A stretch of 33,605 bases of DNA from Halomonadaceae bacterium (GTDB taxonomy: Bacteria > Pseudomonadota > Gammaproteobacteria > Pseudomonadales > Oleiphilaceae): assembly GCA_007692645.1 (NCBI GenBank), contig REBR01000105.1, positions 1 through 33,605 on the forward strand, read 5' to 3'. Below the pieces are notes generated by a model that had not been told where the DNA came from, ran no database searches, and saw only the letters and a list, made by a program, of their open reading frames with translations. Of the stretch, positions 1-7,820 are shown one piece after another. Each line of letters starts with the position of its first letter. The stretch's first letter is position 1. The translations under genes were made by a program, and so were the position numbers.

Positions 1-1610
1 GGGCCGTCCCGGTTGTACAGGTCTTTGCGCAGTTGCAGCTGACCCTGTTCATCTGCCCAGGCAGTCCAGTACTGAATATGCACCGGCACCGGGTGGCGCA
101 GGTTGACCGCCCGGGTGCGGCCGCTGGCCACCAGATCATCAATGCGCGGGCGGGTCCAGTCTGAATCCCCGGCCAGTAAGGCCTGGGCCAGATCCATGGG
201 GTTTTCTATCCGGACACAGCCGGAGCTGAAAGCACGGTCTGCCTGGCGGAACAGGTCGCGGCTGGGGGTATCATGCAGATAGACGTTAAAGCGGTTAGGG
301 AACATGAATTTCACCTGGCCCAGGGCATTGCTGGGGCCAGGTTGCTGAACCAGGCGGTAAGGGAAATTGCGGGCAGTGAGGGACTGCCAGTCAACGCTGT
401 GGGGGTCCACGGTTTCCCGTCCGGCACCCCAGCCGTTATAGACCTTAAAGCCAAGACGTTGCAGGTAATCCGGATCTTTGCGAATCTGCGGCAACTGATC
501 CCTTACCGCCAGGGAGGGGGGCACCGTCCAGGTGGGGCTGAATTCCAGGTAGCGTATGTGGTCACTGAAGACCGGGGTGCGCCGGTAATCCCGCCCGACA
601 ATGACCCGCTGCTCCATGACCTGGGCGCCATTTTCAATATACTGCAGCCTGAAGCCGGCAATGTTCACCAGCACATAGCGATCCCCCAGGTGCCGGGGCA
701 GCCAGCGCCAGCGCTCAAGATTCACATCCAGTTGATGCACACGCTGAAACGGCGTCACATTCAGTGCCGCCAGGGTGGCGGGACCAATAATGCCATCTGC
801 CTCTAGCCCATGGCGGGCCTGGAAGCGAGCCAGGGCAGCTGCCAGCTGTTGATCGTAGGTTGACGAGGACTGGCTGGCTTCACTGTCTACGTCATCGCGA
901 GCCAGATCTTCCAGCAGTATCAGTCGATGCCGCAGAGCTGGCATCAGCTCCGACTCCTGCCCCGGGCGGACCAGGGTGCTGCTGCGCAGGTTAGGCCAGG
1001 GTTCACTGGTGAGCCGGGCCATGTGCTGGCGCGCCTGCTTAAGGGCCCGGAACTCCGGGTGAACCGGGCTCAGTGCCGCCAGGTGGTTACCCACTGACTG
1101 CTCTGCCAGGGCACTGGCCAGCAGGTGCTCAAGATCCTCTCCATGGCGCTGGGCATGCCATTCCGGATCAATGGTTTCCGGGTTGACCTTACCCTCAGAC
1201 AGGTGGGCGGCCAGCAGGATAAACCCGTCAGACAGCAGCAGCTCCAGATCCACCTGGGCCCGCTCTGACATGGCCAGGGTTTCCGTGGCCATGCGCGCCC
1301 GCAGCAGCGGGTAATGGTAGTCGACTGGCATCAGGCCCTGCTCCACGGCTTTTACCATGGCGTCCAGCAGTTCCTGAGCCTGATCGCTCAGGCGGCCCTG
1401 TTGCCACCAGGCCAGCTTAAAGCCATTGGCCCGGTAAAACCGCTGCAGGGGTTCAGTGGCGGCAAGGGGCTGATCTGCTGCCATCAGGGGAAAACCGGAA
1501 TCCAGGGCATCAAAACGCAGCCGCAGGTCTTCACTGGCCATACTGCTCAGGGGCAGTAGCAGGCACAACAATAGCAGGCTAACAGGGCCCAAACGGTCAG
1601 GGTATGTCAT
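1..1610 (-). CDS. L,D-transpeptidase, YcbB/LdtD type (3' end outside window)
   Basis: This is a periplasmic peptidoglycan cross-linking enzyme that would form 3-3 (L,D) bonds between stem peptides. The ORF is absent from the supplied track because it has no stop inside the window; I translated it from the reverse strand. It starts at the ATG at 1610, with GAGGA five bases upstream, and opens with a signal peptide (MTYPDRLG then a Leu-rich core ending LSSMA). A long scaffold region follows, then a peptidoglycan-binding-like segment (ARFQARHGLEADGIIGPATL) and a YkuD catalytic domain. The catalytic motif is HDTP...SSGCVRI, with His446 and Cys465 by my count, 19 residues apart as in E. coli YcbB (H509/C528, from memory). 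About 536 residues are visible. E. coli YcbB is about 615, so some tens of C-terminal residues are missing. The gene lies downstream of the FemAB-like gene but probably has its own promoter. The family call is firm; the exact paralogue is not. Confidence 0.93.
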   Translation of the reverse strand, partial: MTYPDRLGPVSLLLLCLLLPLSSMASEDLRLRFDALDSGFPLMAADQPLAATEPLQRFYRANGFKLAWWQQGRLSDQAQELLDAMVKAVEQGLMPVDYHYPLLRARMATETLAMSERAQVDLELLLSDGFILLAAHLSEGKVNPETIDPEWHAQRHGEDLEHLLASALAEQSVGNHLAALSPVHPEFRALKQARQHMARLTSEPWPNLRSSTLVRPGQESELMPALRHRLILLEDLARDDVDSEASQSSSTYDQQLAAALARFQARHGLEADGIIGPATLAALNVTPFQRVHQLDVNLERWRWLPRHLGDRYVLVNIAGFRLQYIENGAQVMEQRVIVGRDYRRTPVFSDHIRYLEFSPTWTVPPSLAVRDQLPQIRKDPDYLQRLGFKVYNGWGAGRETVDPHSVDWQSLTARNFPYRLVQQPGPSNALGQVKFMFPNRFNVYLHDTPSRDLFRQADRAFSSGCVRIENPMDLAQALLAGDSDWTRPRIDDLVASGRTRAVNLRHPVPVHIQYWTAWADEQGQLQLRKDLYNRDG

Positions 1611-1653
1611 ATCAATCCTCAGGGAAAAGACGCACAAGGCAGCGTCCCCCTGC

Positions 1654-1682
1654 ACTATAGGTAGGGGGTGAGTACACCGCAA
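1654..1682 (-). promoter_or_regulatory. candidate sigma70 promoter of the L,D-transpeptidase gene
   Basis: On the minus strand TTGCGG is followed 17 bases later by TATAGT, about 44 bases before the start codon at 1610. The -10 box matches consensus at 5 of 6 positions, the -35 at 3 of 6. A CCCCCT/AGGGGG inverted repeat (1646-1651 and 1663-1668) brackets the -10 box and could be an operator or a weak hairpin ending the upstream operon. This rests on inspection only. Confidence 0.35.
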
Positions 1683-1712
1683 CTCAGTAGATATACAGTT
1701 GTTTGATTGCGC

Positions 1713-2876
1713 TTATAAGGTAAGTCCCGCATCCGTATTGCCAACCCCCTGACGGAAGGGCAGTCCAGCTTCCGCTTGCTGGGCATAAGCTTCTATCCCC
1801 TGGGACTCCCGCTGGCAGAAGTCGGCTACCGCATGGCGAAAACCCGGGTGTGCCACCCAATGGTATGAGCGAAACAGCCTGGGCTCAAAGCCCCGGCGCA
1901 ATTTGTGTTCCCCCTGGGCGCCGGCATCAAAGCTCTTCAGCCCCCGGGCAATGCACAGGTCGATGCCCTGGTAGTAACAGGCTTCAAAGTGCAGGTGGTC
2001 GAATTCTTCCAGGCAACCCCAGTAGCGGCCATACAGGGTCTGCTCATCATGGAGGAACAAGGCCGCGGCACAGTACTGTCCAGCATGGCTGGCCATCACC
2101 AGGCTCAGATGCTGAGGCAGGTTCTGGTGTAAGTGCTGGAAAAAAGCCAGATTCAGGTAAGGGGCCTGGCCATGTTTACTGTAGGTGGCCTGGTAGAAAA
2201 CGAAAAAGGCCTCCAGCGCCTCAGGGGTGATCGCCGTGCCACTGAGAGTGGTGAGTGTAATTTCCTGTTGCGCTACCTGGCGCCGTTCCTTGCGGATCTG
2301 TTTGCGTTTGCGGGCGGTCAGGGTAGCGAGAAAATCCTCAAAATCCCCGTATTGCCGGTTATGCCAATGGAACTGGCAATTGAGACGGGTCATCAGGGCG
2401 GGGTGATCCTCCACTGCCGCAATGGTGGCCGAGTCCGGAAACAACAGGTGCCAGGAGGAGGCGCCAGTGGTGGCTGCCCGGGCCAGAATGTCAGCACAGG
2501 CAGTAGCTCCCAGAGCGGGGCCATCCGCATCCGCCGCCATCAGTAACCGGGGCCCTGCAGAGGGGGTGAAAGGAACGGCAGTGAGCAGCTTGGGGTAGTA
2601 GTTCAGGCCATGCTCAGCCCAGGCCTGAGCCCAGGCCCAGTCAAATACATACTCACCGTAGGAATGCCCCTTGAGGTAACAGGGCATGGCCGCCTGCAGC
2701 CTGCCGTCACGGTGGTACTGTACCCAGTGCTGGGGTGCCCAGCCGGAGCGGGCAGTGGTGCAGCCGGTTTTTTCCAGGCCGTAAAGAAAGGCATGGCTTA
2801 AAAAGGGGTTGTCACAGCCCCGTAGCTGATCCCATTCACCGGGGTCTACTTCGGCCAGACTCTGAATAAAAGGCAT
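1713..2876 (-). CDS. FemAB-like / GNAT-fold acyltransferase (DUF482, COG3146-type)
   Basis: The protein resembles the FemAB_like (PF04339) family, predicted GNAT-fold acyl- or aminoacyl-transferases; the substrate is unknown. Recognisable parts are the N-terminal FIQSLAEVDPGEWDQL, a basic central stretch (LTARKRKQIRKERRQV) typical of the family, and the C-terminal CYYQGIDLCIARGL...FDAGAQGEHKLRRGF block. The track starts this ORF at 2921, but the first 15 residues read like translated upstream sequence. ATG 2876 gives the family-like N-terminus (387 aa), and GGTGA in the end of uppP acts as ribosome site. The uppP stop lies only 4 bases upstream, so translation is probably coupled. It is the last gene of the apbE-mgtE-uppP run. 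Peptidoglycan or lipid-linked substrates fit the neighbours, but that is inference. Confidence 0.82.
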   Translation of the reverse strand: MPFIQSLAEVDPGEWDQLRGCDNPFLSHAFLYGLEKTGCTTARSGWAPQHWVQYHRDGRLQAAMPCYLKGHSYGEYVFDWAWAQAWAEHGLNYYPKLLTAVPFTPSAGPRLLMAADADGPALGATACADILARAATTGASSWHLLFPDSATIAAVEDHPALMTRLNCQFHWHNRQYGDFEDFLATLTARKRKQIRKERRQVAQQEITLTTLSGTAITPEALEAFFVFYQATYSKHGQAPYLNLAFFQHLHQNLPQHLSLVMASHAGQYCAAALFLHDEQTLYGRYWGCLEEFDHLHFEACYYQGIDLCIARGLKSFDAGAQGEHKLRRGFEPRLFRSYHWVAHPGFRHAVADFCQRESQGIEAYAQQAEAGLPFRQGVGNTDAGLTL

Positions 2877-2880
2877 GTAC

Positions 2881-3720
2881 TCACCAGAACAGCAGCAGGG
2901 CTGCCGCCAGGGCCCAGACATAGAAGGCGAACACTTTCAGCTGGGCTTTGTAGAGCAGGGTAATCACCAGCTTTAAAGCTACGATGCCAACCAGGGCTGA
3001 GACCACAAATACCACAATAAGCGCCGTCAGGCCGATCTGGTCCAGCCACTGGCCGGCCCGGTAAAGCTCAATGCCATATACCAGACTGATGGCGCAGATG
3101 GTGGGAATAGCCAGAAAGAATGAGTACTGGGCCACCCAGCGGCGCTTGAGGCCGGTGAACAGCCCCGCTGTCATGGTCATGGCGCTGCGGGAGATGCCCG
3201 GGGCAAAGGCAATGGCCTGGGCCAGGCCGATAAAACCCGCGGTCTTCCAGCCGATATCCCGCAGCCGCTCGGTGCGCCGGGGCAGTTTGTCGCTCCAGTA
3301 CAGCAGAATGCCGGTGATGGTCAGGGTAATGGCAATGGTGCCGGTGCGGGCAAAGATATCTTCCGCAAAAGCCCGCAGTGACAGCCCCACCAGACCGGTA
3401 ATCAGCACCGAGAACATCCCCAGCCAGAACAGCTTCCACCAAAGCCCTTCCCGCACTTTGGAGGGGCCGGTGACGGAGCGCAGCACATTCAGGGTAAATA
3501 CCGACAGGCTGGACCAGAACACCACGGCAATGGACACCAGGGTGCCCAGGTGCGCCACCAGATACACAAAGATCATTTCCGGGTGATCCGGGGGCAGCAC
3601 TTCCGCCCCGGAGTTATTCAGCCAGTGCTGGGTCAGGGTCATGTGTGCCGTAGAACTCACCGGCAGGAACATAAACAGTCCCTGCACAAATCCCAGCAGC
3701 ACTGCGCTCCATAGTGACAT
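2881..3720 (-). CDS. uppP: undecaprenyl-diphosphatase-like protein (UppP/BacA family), divergent
   Basis: A polytopic inner-membrane protein of the BacA/UppP family, which dephosphorylates undecaprenyl diphosphate so the lipid carrier can be reused for cell-wall synthesis; overexpression classically gives bacitracin resistance. The 279 residues are normal for the family, with about eight hydrophobic segments. Two signature regions are visible: FVQGLFMFLPVSSTAHM near residues 11-27 and PGISRS at 174-179, keeping the Arg of the phosphate-binding PGxSRS loop. The family pattern is (E/Q)GLTEFLPVSS; here the first position is Gln (Q13) but the second Glu is Met (M17). That Glu is regarded as catalytic in E. 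coli, so activity is uncertain. The start ATG has AAGGAT six bases upstream. It sits 26 bases after mgtE. The family is secure, enzymatic competence is not. Confidence 0.88.
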   Translation of the reverse strand: MSLWSAVLLGFVQGLFMFLPVSSTAHMTLTQHWLNNSGAEVLPPDHPEMIFVYLVAHLGTLVSIAVVFWSSLSVFTLNVLRSVTGPSKVREGLWWKLFWLGMFSVLITGLVGLSLRAFAEDIFARTGTIAITLTITGILLYWSDKLPRRTERLRDIGWKTAGFIGLAQAIAFAPGISRSAMTMTAGLFTGLKRRWVAQYSFFLAIPTICAISLVYGIELYRAGQWLDQIGLTALIVVFVVSALVGIVALKLVITLLYKAQLKVFAFYVWALAAALLLFW

Positions 3721-3746
3721 TGTCGATCCTTGAGGTTAGTCCCTGG

Positions 3747-5111
3747 TCAACCCGCCGCAGCCGTGGGCAGGGTCAGTACGGCAGAGGCGATGGCGAAATA
3801 AATCAGTATGCCTGCCACGTCGGCGATAAAGGTGACGATAGGGGCGCTGGCGGTAGCCGGGTCCATATTCAGGCGGTTCAGCAGGAAGGGCAGTGACATG
3901 CCAATCAGGCTGCCTGCCAGCACCACAATCACCATGGTGCTGGCGACCACAAAGGCCATTTCCGGCCCGCCCCGCCACAAGCCAATGCCGGCAACGGCGA
4001 TGGCCATGGTGATGCCCAGTGCGGCACCAACACTGATTTCCCGTGCCAGCATGCGGGCCCAGTCTTTCATCACCACATCGCCGGTGGCGATGGCCCGCAC
4101 CATCAGGGTGGCGGACTGGGCGCCGGTGTTACCGGCACTGGCGATCAACAGGGGCAGAAAGAAGACCAGGCCCACATGGGCGACAATGACATCTTCATAC
4201 ATGGCGATACCGGCGCCGGAGAAGACATTGGCAAACACCAGCAGTACCAGCCAGTAGACCCGTTTCTGGTAGAGAATTCTCAGGGTGACCTGGCTGACGC
4301 CACCGGACATAACCCCCACGTTGGCGCTCTTGTGGAAATCCTCGGTGGCTTCTTCTTCCTGCACGTCCATGGCGTCATCGTGGGTGACAATACCCACCAT
4401 GGCATTATGGTCATCCAGTATCGGCACTGCCAGCAAGTCGTAGTCTGCTACCTTCTGAGCAGCTACTGACTGGGGTTCATCGGCGTTGACCGTGACCGGG
4501 TCCCGCTGCATCAGGTCTTCTACACGGTCATCGCCGTTGGCCACCACCAGGCCGCTGAGGCTGACGGTGCCCACCAGGTTACGGTCGCTGTCGAGCACAT
4601 AGGCAATGTAGATGGTTTCCTTGTCCAGGGCCTGGGTGCGAAGCTTCTCAATGGCCTGGCGGGCGGTGAGGTGACTGGCCACGGTGGCATATTCGCTGGT
4701 CATGATGGCGCCGACCGTGCCTTCCGGGTAACTGGTCAGGCGCAGCAGATCTTCCCGCTCCGCTTTGGCCAGGGCCGGCATCAGAGTTTCCTGCATGTCT
4801 TCCGGCAGTTCCTGATACAGGTCGGCCCGGTCATCGGCGTTCATCTCTGTGAACAGCCGGGCCAGGGCGTGGCGGTCCAGGCGCCGTACCATGCTGAGCT
4901 GGTGAGACGGGGACAGGTAGGCCAGTACCCGGGACTGGTTTTTCAGGTCAAGCAGATCAAACAGGGGAAAGGCGTGCTCGGGTTCGAGCTCATCAATAAC
5001 GGCACCCACTTCGGCGGGGTGGCGGCTATTGAGGAGCTCAAAGGCCTGGTCCATGTGGCTGTTGTCCAGCAGTTCCTGAATTTCACTCTGCAAATCCGTT
5101 GTTTCTGACAT
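3747..5111 (-). CDS. mgtE: magnesium transporter MgtE
   Basis: An inner-membrane Mg2+ channel gated by cytoplasmic Mg2+. The 454 residues show the full family architecture: a helical MgtE-N superhelix (residues ~1-130, with LLDLKNQSRVLAYLSP), two CBS domains (~135-255, containing VGAIMTSEYATV and VEDLMQRDPVTV), a connecting helix, and a C-terminal membrane domain with about five segments. The membrane part carries the conserved LIASAGNTGAQSATLMVRAI pore segment and a late acidic helix (LNMDPATASAPIVTFIADV). GAGGTA precedes the ATG by seven bases. The gene starts 11 bases after the apbE stop, indicating co-transcription. Length and motifs are ordinary. Mg2+-dependent control through the CBS and N domains is known for the family. 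Confidence 0.96.
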   Translation of the reverse strand: MSETTDLQSEIQELLDNSHMDQAFELLNSRHPAEVGAVIDELEPEHAFPLFDLLDLKNQSRVLAYLSPSHQLSMVRRLDRHALARLFTEMNADDRADLYQELPEDMQETLMPALAKAEREDLLRLTSYPEGTVGAIMTSEYATVASHLTARQAIEKLRTQALDKETIYIAYVLDSDRNLVGTVSLSGLVVANGDDRVEDLMQRDPVTVNADEPQSVAAQKVADYDLLAVPILDDHNAMVGIVTHDDAMDVQEEEATEDFHKSANVGVMSGGVSQVTLRILYQKRVYWLVLLVFANVFSGAGIAMYEDVIVAHVGLVFFLPLLIASAGNTGAQSATLMVRAIATGDVVMKDWARMLAREISVGAALGITMAIAVAGIGLWRGGPEMAFVVASTMVIVVLAGSLIGMSLPFLLNRLNMDPATASAPIVTFIADVAGILIYFAIASAVLTLPTAAAG

Positions 5112-5122
5112 AACACGGTACC

Positions 5123-6226
5123 TCAGGGTTGGTTACTGGCTGCCTTGATCGGGGCCAGGTATTCCTCATCCAGCATGGCTTCAAAGGCAGTGGACAGGTG
5201 GGTGCGGAATTCCCCGCCACGGCGGTGGATCAGTAGTGCGGGAATGTCATGCTCTTCGGCATAGGCCAGGCTCTTCTCCAGTCCCATCACCATAAAGCTG
5301 GTGGCCAGGGTGTTGGCCTCGGTGTTACTGGGGGTGAAGACACTGGCCGACGCCAGCCGGTGGCTGATGGGTTCACCTGTGCGGGGGTCAATCAGGTGGG
5401 AATAGCGGCGGCCATCCTGCTGAAAGTAGTTGCGGTAGTCCCCGGAGGTGGCCAGAGAGCGGTCGTCCAGGGGCACTACAAACTGCGCCTGCTGCTGGCC
5501 GTCCTGGGGTACTTCAACCCCCACCTGCCAGGAACGTTCCGGGCTGCGGCGGCCTGCAGCGGTAATATCACCGCCGATATTGACCATAAAATCACTGATG
5601 CCCTGTTCTGTCAGATAATCCGCCACTTCATCAACCCCATGGCCTTTGGCAATACCGGAAACATCCACAAAAATGTCAGTCAGGCGCCGGGCCCGGTCAT
5701 TGTCCGGGTCCAGCTCCAGGTTGTGGATGCCGGTAATTTCCAACCGCTGGCGAATCTCACTGTCACTGGGGCGTTCTTCGGGCCGGGCTTCGGGGCCGAA
5801 GGTCCACAGGTTTACCAGCCCGCCGATGGTGATATCGAAAGCACCATCGGTTTTTTCACCATAGCGCCGTGATTCCTCAAGTACCTGCAGCAGGGCCGGG
5901 GGCAGTTCCACCCATGAGCCGGGTTCGGCACGGTTAAGGCGGTTTAGATCGGAGTCGTCCCGGTAAGTGGACATCTGCTTATCCACCTGCTCCAGGACTG
6001 CCAGGAAACCCGCTTCCAGCCGGGAAGCCTCCCGATCACTGTACTCACCAACCAGGGTAACCTGATAAAAGGTGCCGAATATGCCCCCGTCGAAGCGCAC
6101 TGCCGGTGGGGCTTCAGGGGGGCTGTCCCCACAGCCTGCCAGTAATAGCAGGACCAGCATGCCGATGAAAAGGCGACGAGAAACAAACCCGGAGACCCCG
6201 GGCGCTGTCATGGCTGGCAATGTCAT
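5123..6226 (-). CDS. apbE: FAD:protein FMN transferase ApbE, lipoprotein
   Basis: ApbE enzymes covalently attach FMN from FAD to Thr/Ser of periplasmic flavoproteins such as NqrB/C, RnfG and FMN-binding domain proteins. Motifs visible are the FDGGIFGTFYQVTL N-terminal strand, DVSGIAKGHGVDEVADYL, NIGGDI and YSHLIDPRTGEPI (metal/FAD site). A lipoprotein signal with lipobox LLAGC indicates a membrane-anchored periplasmic enzyme. The track begins at a TTG (6250). I prefer the ATG at 6226, which leaves n-region, hydrophobic core and lipobox; no strong Shine-Dalgarno is visible for either. It is the first gene of a minus-strand run with mgtE, uppP and the FemAB-like gene. No nqr, rnf or other flavinylation target lies within the window, so its client is elsewhere. 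Confidence 0.95.
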   Translation of the reverse strand: MTLPAMTAPGVSGFVSRRLFIGMLVLLLLAGCGDSPPEAPPAVRFDGGIFGTFYQVTLVGEYSDREASRLEAGFLAVLEQVDKQMSTYRDDSDLNRLNRAEPGSWVELPPALLQVLEESRRYGEKTDGAFDITIGGLVNLWTFGPEARPEERPSDSEIRQRLEITGIHNLELDPDNDRARRLTDIFVDVSGIAKGHGVDEVADYLTEQGISDFMVNIGGDITAAGRRSPERSWQVGVEVPQDGQQQAQFVVPLDDRSLATSGDYRNYFQQDGRRYSHLIDPRTGEPISHRLASASVFTPSNTEANTLATSFMVMGLEKSLAYAEEHDIPALLIHRRGGEFRTHLSTAFEAMLDEEYLAPIKAASNQP

Positions 6227-6264
6227 GGAGGACCCCTGATTACGCGTCAAAATAGCGGTTGCGC

Positions 6265-6293
6265 AGTATAGCGTGCTTTTGTAACGACTTCAG
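6265..6293 (-). promoter_or_regulatory. candidate promoter of the apbE-mgtE-uppP run
   Basis: On the minus strand CTGAAG is followed at 17 bases by TATACT, ending about 40 bases before the apbE ATG. The -10 box matches 5 of 6 consensus positions, the -35 box 3 of 6. It is the best sigma70-like pair between apbE and the REP pair. Visual prediction only. Confidence 0.35.
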
Positions 6294-6337
6294 CGTTGGC
6301 AGCAGAAAACCTGAGGTGCACGGCTGTTGGAGTCAAT

Positions 6338-6435
6338 GTGGGAGCGGCTATAGCCGCGATCAGGCCGCTGATCATTGGAGCAGGGTAGGTGCCGTTTATG
6401 GACTGGGAAATGATCGCGGCTATAGCCGCTCCCAC
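6338..6435. repeat. inverted pair of REP palindromes (BIME-like)
   Basis: GTGGGAGCGGCTATAGCCGCGAT at 6338-6360 is repeated as its exact reverse complement at 6413-6435. Each unit has a GGCTATAGCC palindromic core and a GTGGGAGC head, the pattern of Pseudomonas-type REP sequences. The units face each other across about 52 bases, which contain GATCAGGCCGCTGATC-like dyad sequence. The pair lies between the terminator of dctP and the promoter of apbE. Such elements are typically mobilised by RAYT transposases encoded elsewhere; none is seen here. Confidence 0.9.
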
Positions 6436-6464
6436 AGGGGGTGGTTCTCTCAGAGGGGGGCAAC

Positions 6465-6489
6465 AAAAAGCCCCGCAATTGCGGGGCTT
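6465..6489 (-). terminator. intrinsic terminator of dctP
   Basis: Reading the minus strand, AGCCCCGC-AATT-GCGGGGCT forms a perfect 8-bp G+C-rich stem with a tetraloop, followed directly by TTTTTG. It lies about 30 bases past the dctP stop codon. This is a textbook rho-independent terminator for the minus strand. Confidence 0.92.
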
Positions 6490-6521
6490 CGGGTAGTACC
6501 TTGGCTGAAACGCTGGGCGTA

Positions 6522-7586
6522 TTAGCCTTCGTACTCTTCAATCAGTGCCGCAATCAGGTCAAGAATTTCCTGGCCTACGTCACCGGTATCTTCCAGGTAG
6601 ATATTGCGCACATCACGGCTAGCTTCACGGAAGACATCCCGCTCTGCTTCAGTGAGCTCCACGTACTCTGTGCCACCGGCATCGAGAATGCGCTGCAGGC
6701 GTTCTTCGTTGTAGCGGATCTGTTCTTTATCGATCCATTCCACCATGTCGTCACGCACCTGATCGACCATGTCACGCTGCTCTTGGGGCAGGCGGTTGTA
6801 CCAGCCATGACCGGCAACAACGGCGGCAATAAACTGCTCATGACGGGCAGATGTCAGTACATCCTGCTCTTCATAGAAGCTCATTTCCTCGATGGCGAAA
6901 ATGGGGTTTACCTGACCGTCAATCTGCCCCAGCTGCAAGCCACTGTAGACTTCAGAATAAGGGGTGGGGGTCGGGTTGGCACCGTAAGCTTTATAGGATT
7001 CCACCAGAATCGGCGAGGTCATGGTGCGGATACGGAAATCCTTGAAGTCCTCCGGTGAGCGCAGCTCTTTGTTGCCGCTCCAGACCATCCAGCCTTCCTG
7101 AACCATGCTCAGCAAGTGCAGGTCTTCATCACTGAAGGGGCCGCTCAGCAGGCTGTGCAGACGTTCATCAGCCAGTACCTGGCGGTTCACTTCTTCATCT
7201 TCGGAGAGCAGGAAGTGCAGGGTAAATGCGCCTACCTCAGGGATGATGTCACCCAGGTGGCCGGCAGAGGCAAAGCCCAGCTCAATAGCCCCGTTTTGCA
7301 GCAATTCGGTGATCTGTGAAGAGGTGCCCAGGGAACCGTAAGGGTAAACTTCCACATTGATGTCGCCGTCAGACGCCTCAGCAATACGGCGCTTGAACTC
7401 CTGCGCATAGGCATCCTGTACGCTGCCATCCACCTCTTCCAGGGCAAAGCGCCAGGTGGTGGGTTCACGTGCAGCCGCCAGTTCTTCATCGGTCATGTCT
7501 GCGGTGTCTGGTGAATCACCGCAACCGGTCATACCCAGTGCGAATGCCATCGTCAGGCCCGACAGCCAGCGAGTTGATCTGGTCAT
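6522..7586 (-). CDS. dctP: TRAP transporter solute-binding protein, DctP family, predicted lipoprotein
   Basis: Extracytoplasmic receptor of a tripartite ATP-independent periplasmic transporter, usually binding a carboxylate (ligand unknown here). The DctP fold is shown by TTWRFALEEVDGSVQD, YPYGSLGTSSQITELLQNG, the ligand-Arg region DFRIRTMTSP and YSEVYSGLQLGQIDGQVNP. The conserved Arg in FRIRTM should bind the carboxylate. The track start (7625) adds 13 unlikely residues; ATG 7586 has AGGGAGA eight bases upstream and gives a clean signal (MTRSTRWLSGLTMAFALG) ending in a lipobox MTGC, so the mature protein is probably lipid-anchored. Most TRAP receptors are soluble periplasmic proteins. It is transcribed divergently from the permease genes and has its own terminator, allowing separate expression, as receptors are generally needed in excess. 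Confidence 0.93.
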   Translation of the reverse strand: MTRSTRWLSGLTMAFALGMTGCGDSPDTADMTDEELAAAREPTTWRFALEEVDGSVQDAYAQEFKRRIAEASDGDINVEVYPYGSLGTSSQITELLQNGAIELGFASAGHLGDIIPEVGAFTLHFLLSEDEEVNRQVLADERLHSLLSGPFSDEDLHLLSMVQEGWMVWSGNKELRSPEDFKDFRIRTMTSPILVESYKAYGANPTPTPYSEVYSGLQLGQIDGQVNPIFAIEEMSFYEEQDVLTSARHEQFIAAVVAGHGWYNRLPQEQRDMVDQVRDDMVEWIDKEQIRYNEERLQRILDAGGTEYVELTEAERDVFREASRDVRNIYLEDTGDVGQEILDLIAALIEEYEG

Positions 7587-7616
7587 TATTTTCTCCCTAT
7601 GCATTATTAAAACCCC

Positions 7617-7646
7617 ATTAAACATAACACAACTTTAACGGTTCAA
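7617..7646 (-). promoter_or_regulatory. candidate dctP promoter in the divergent dctP/dctQM spacer
   Basis: On the minus strand TTGAAC is followed at 18 bases by TTTAAT, about 30 bases before the dctP start. Matches are 4/6 and 5/6. The 234-bp spacer must also hold the dctQM promoter; TTGACG at 7681-7686 (plus strand) is a possible -35 but lacks a convincing -10. No regulator gene is adjacent. Confidence 0.4.
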
Positions 7647-7820
7647 CAGGTTGTGCAACGATTCATTTACCAATTACGTCTTGACGCACTAGCGAGATTG
7701 CAGCATGAAACTATTTGCGCTGTACGGCAATGGGCCGCTATGGTTATTGGGTAATTTTCTCGGCACAACAGCCAAAATGCGGCCACTGGTCGTCAATACC
7801 CGTGGAAGACGGAGTTACGC

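Noticed and set aside
273-806. 177-residue plus-strand ORF near the left edge
   Set aside because: It lies opposite the catalytic domain of the L,D-transpeptidase, which the track omitted because it has no stop inside the window.
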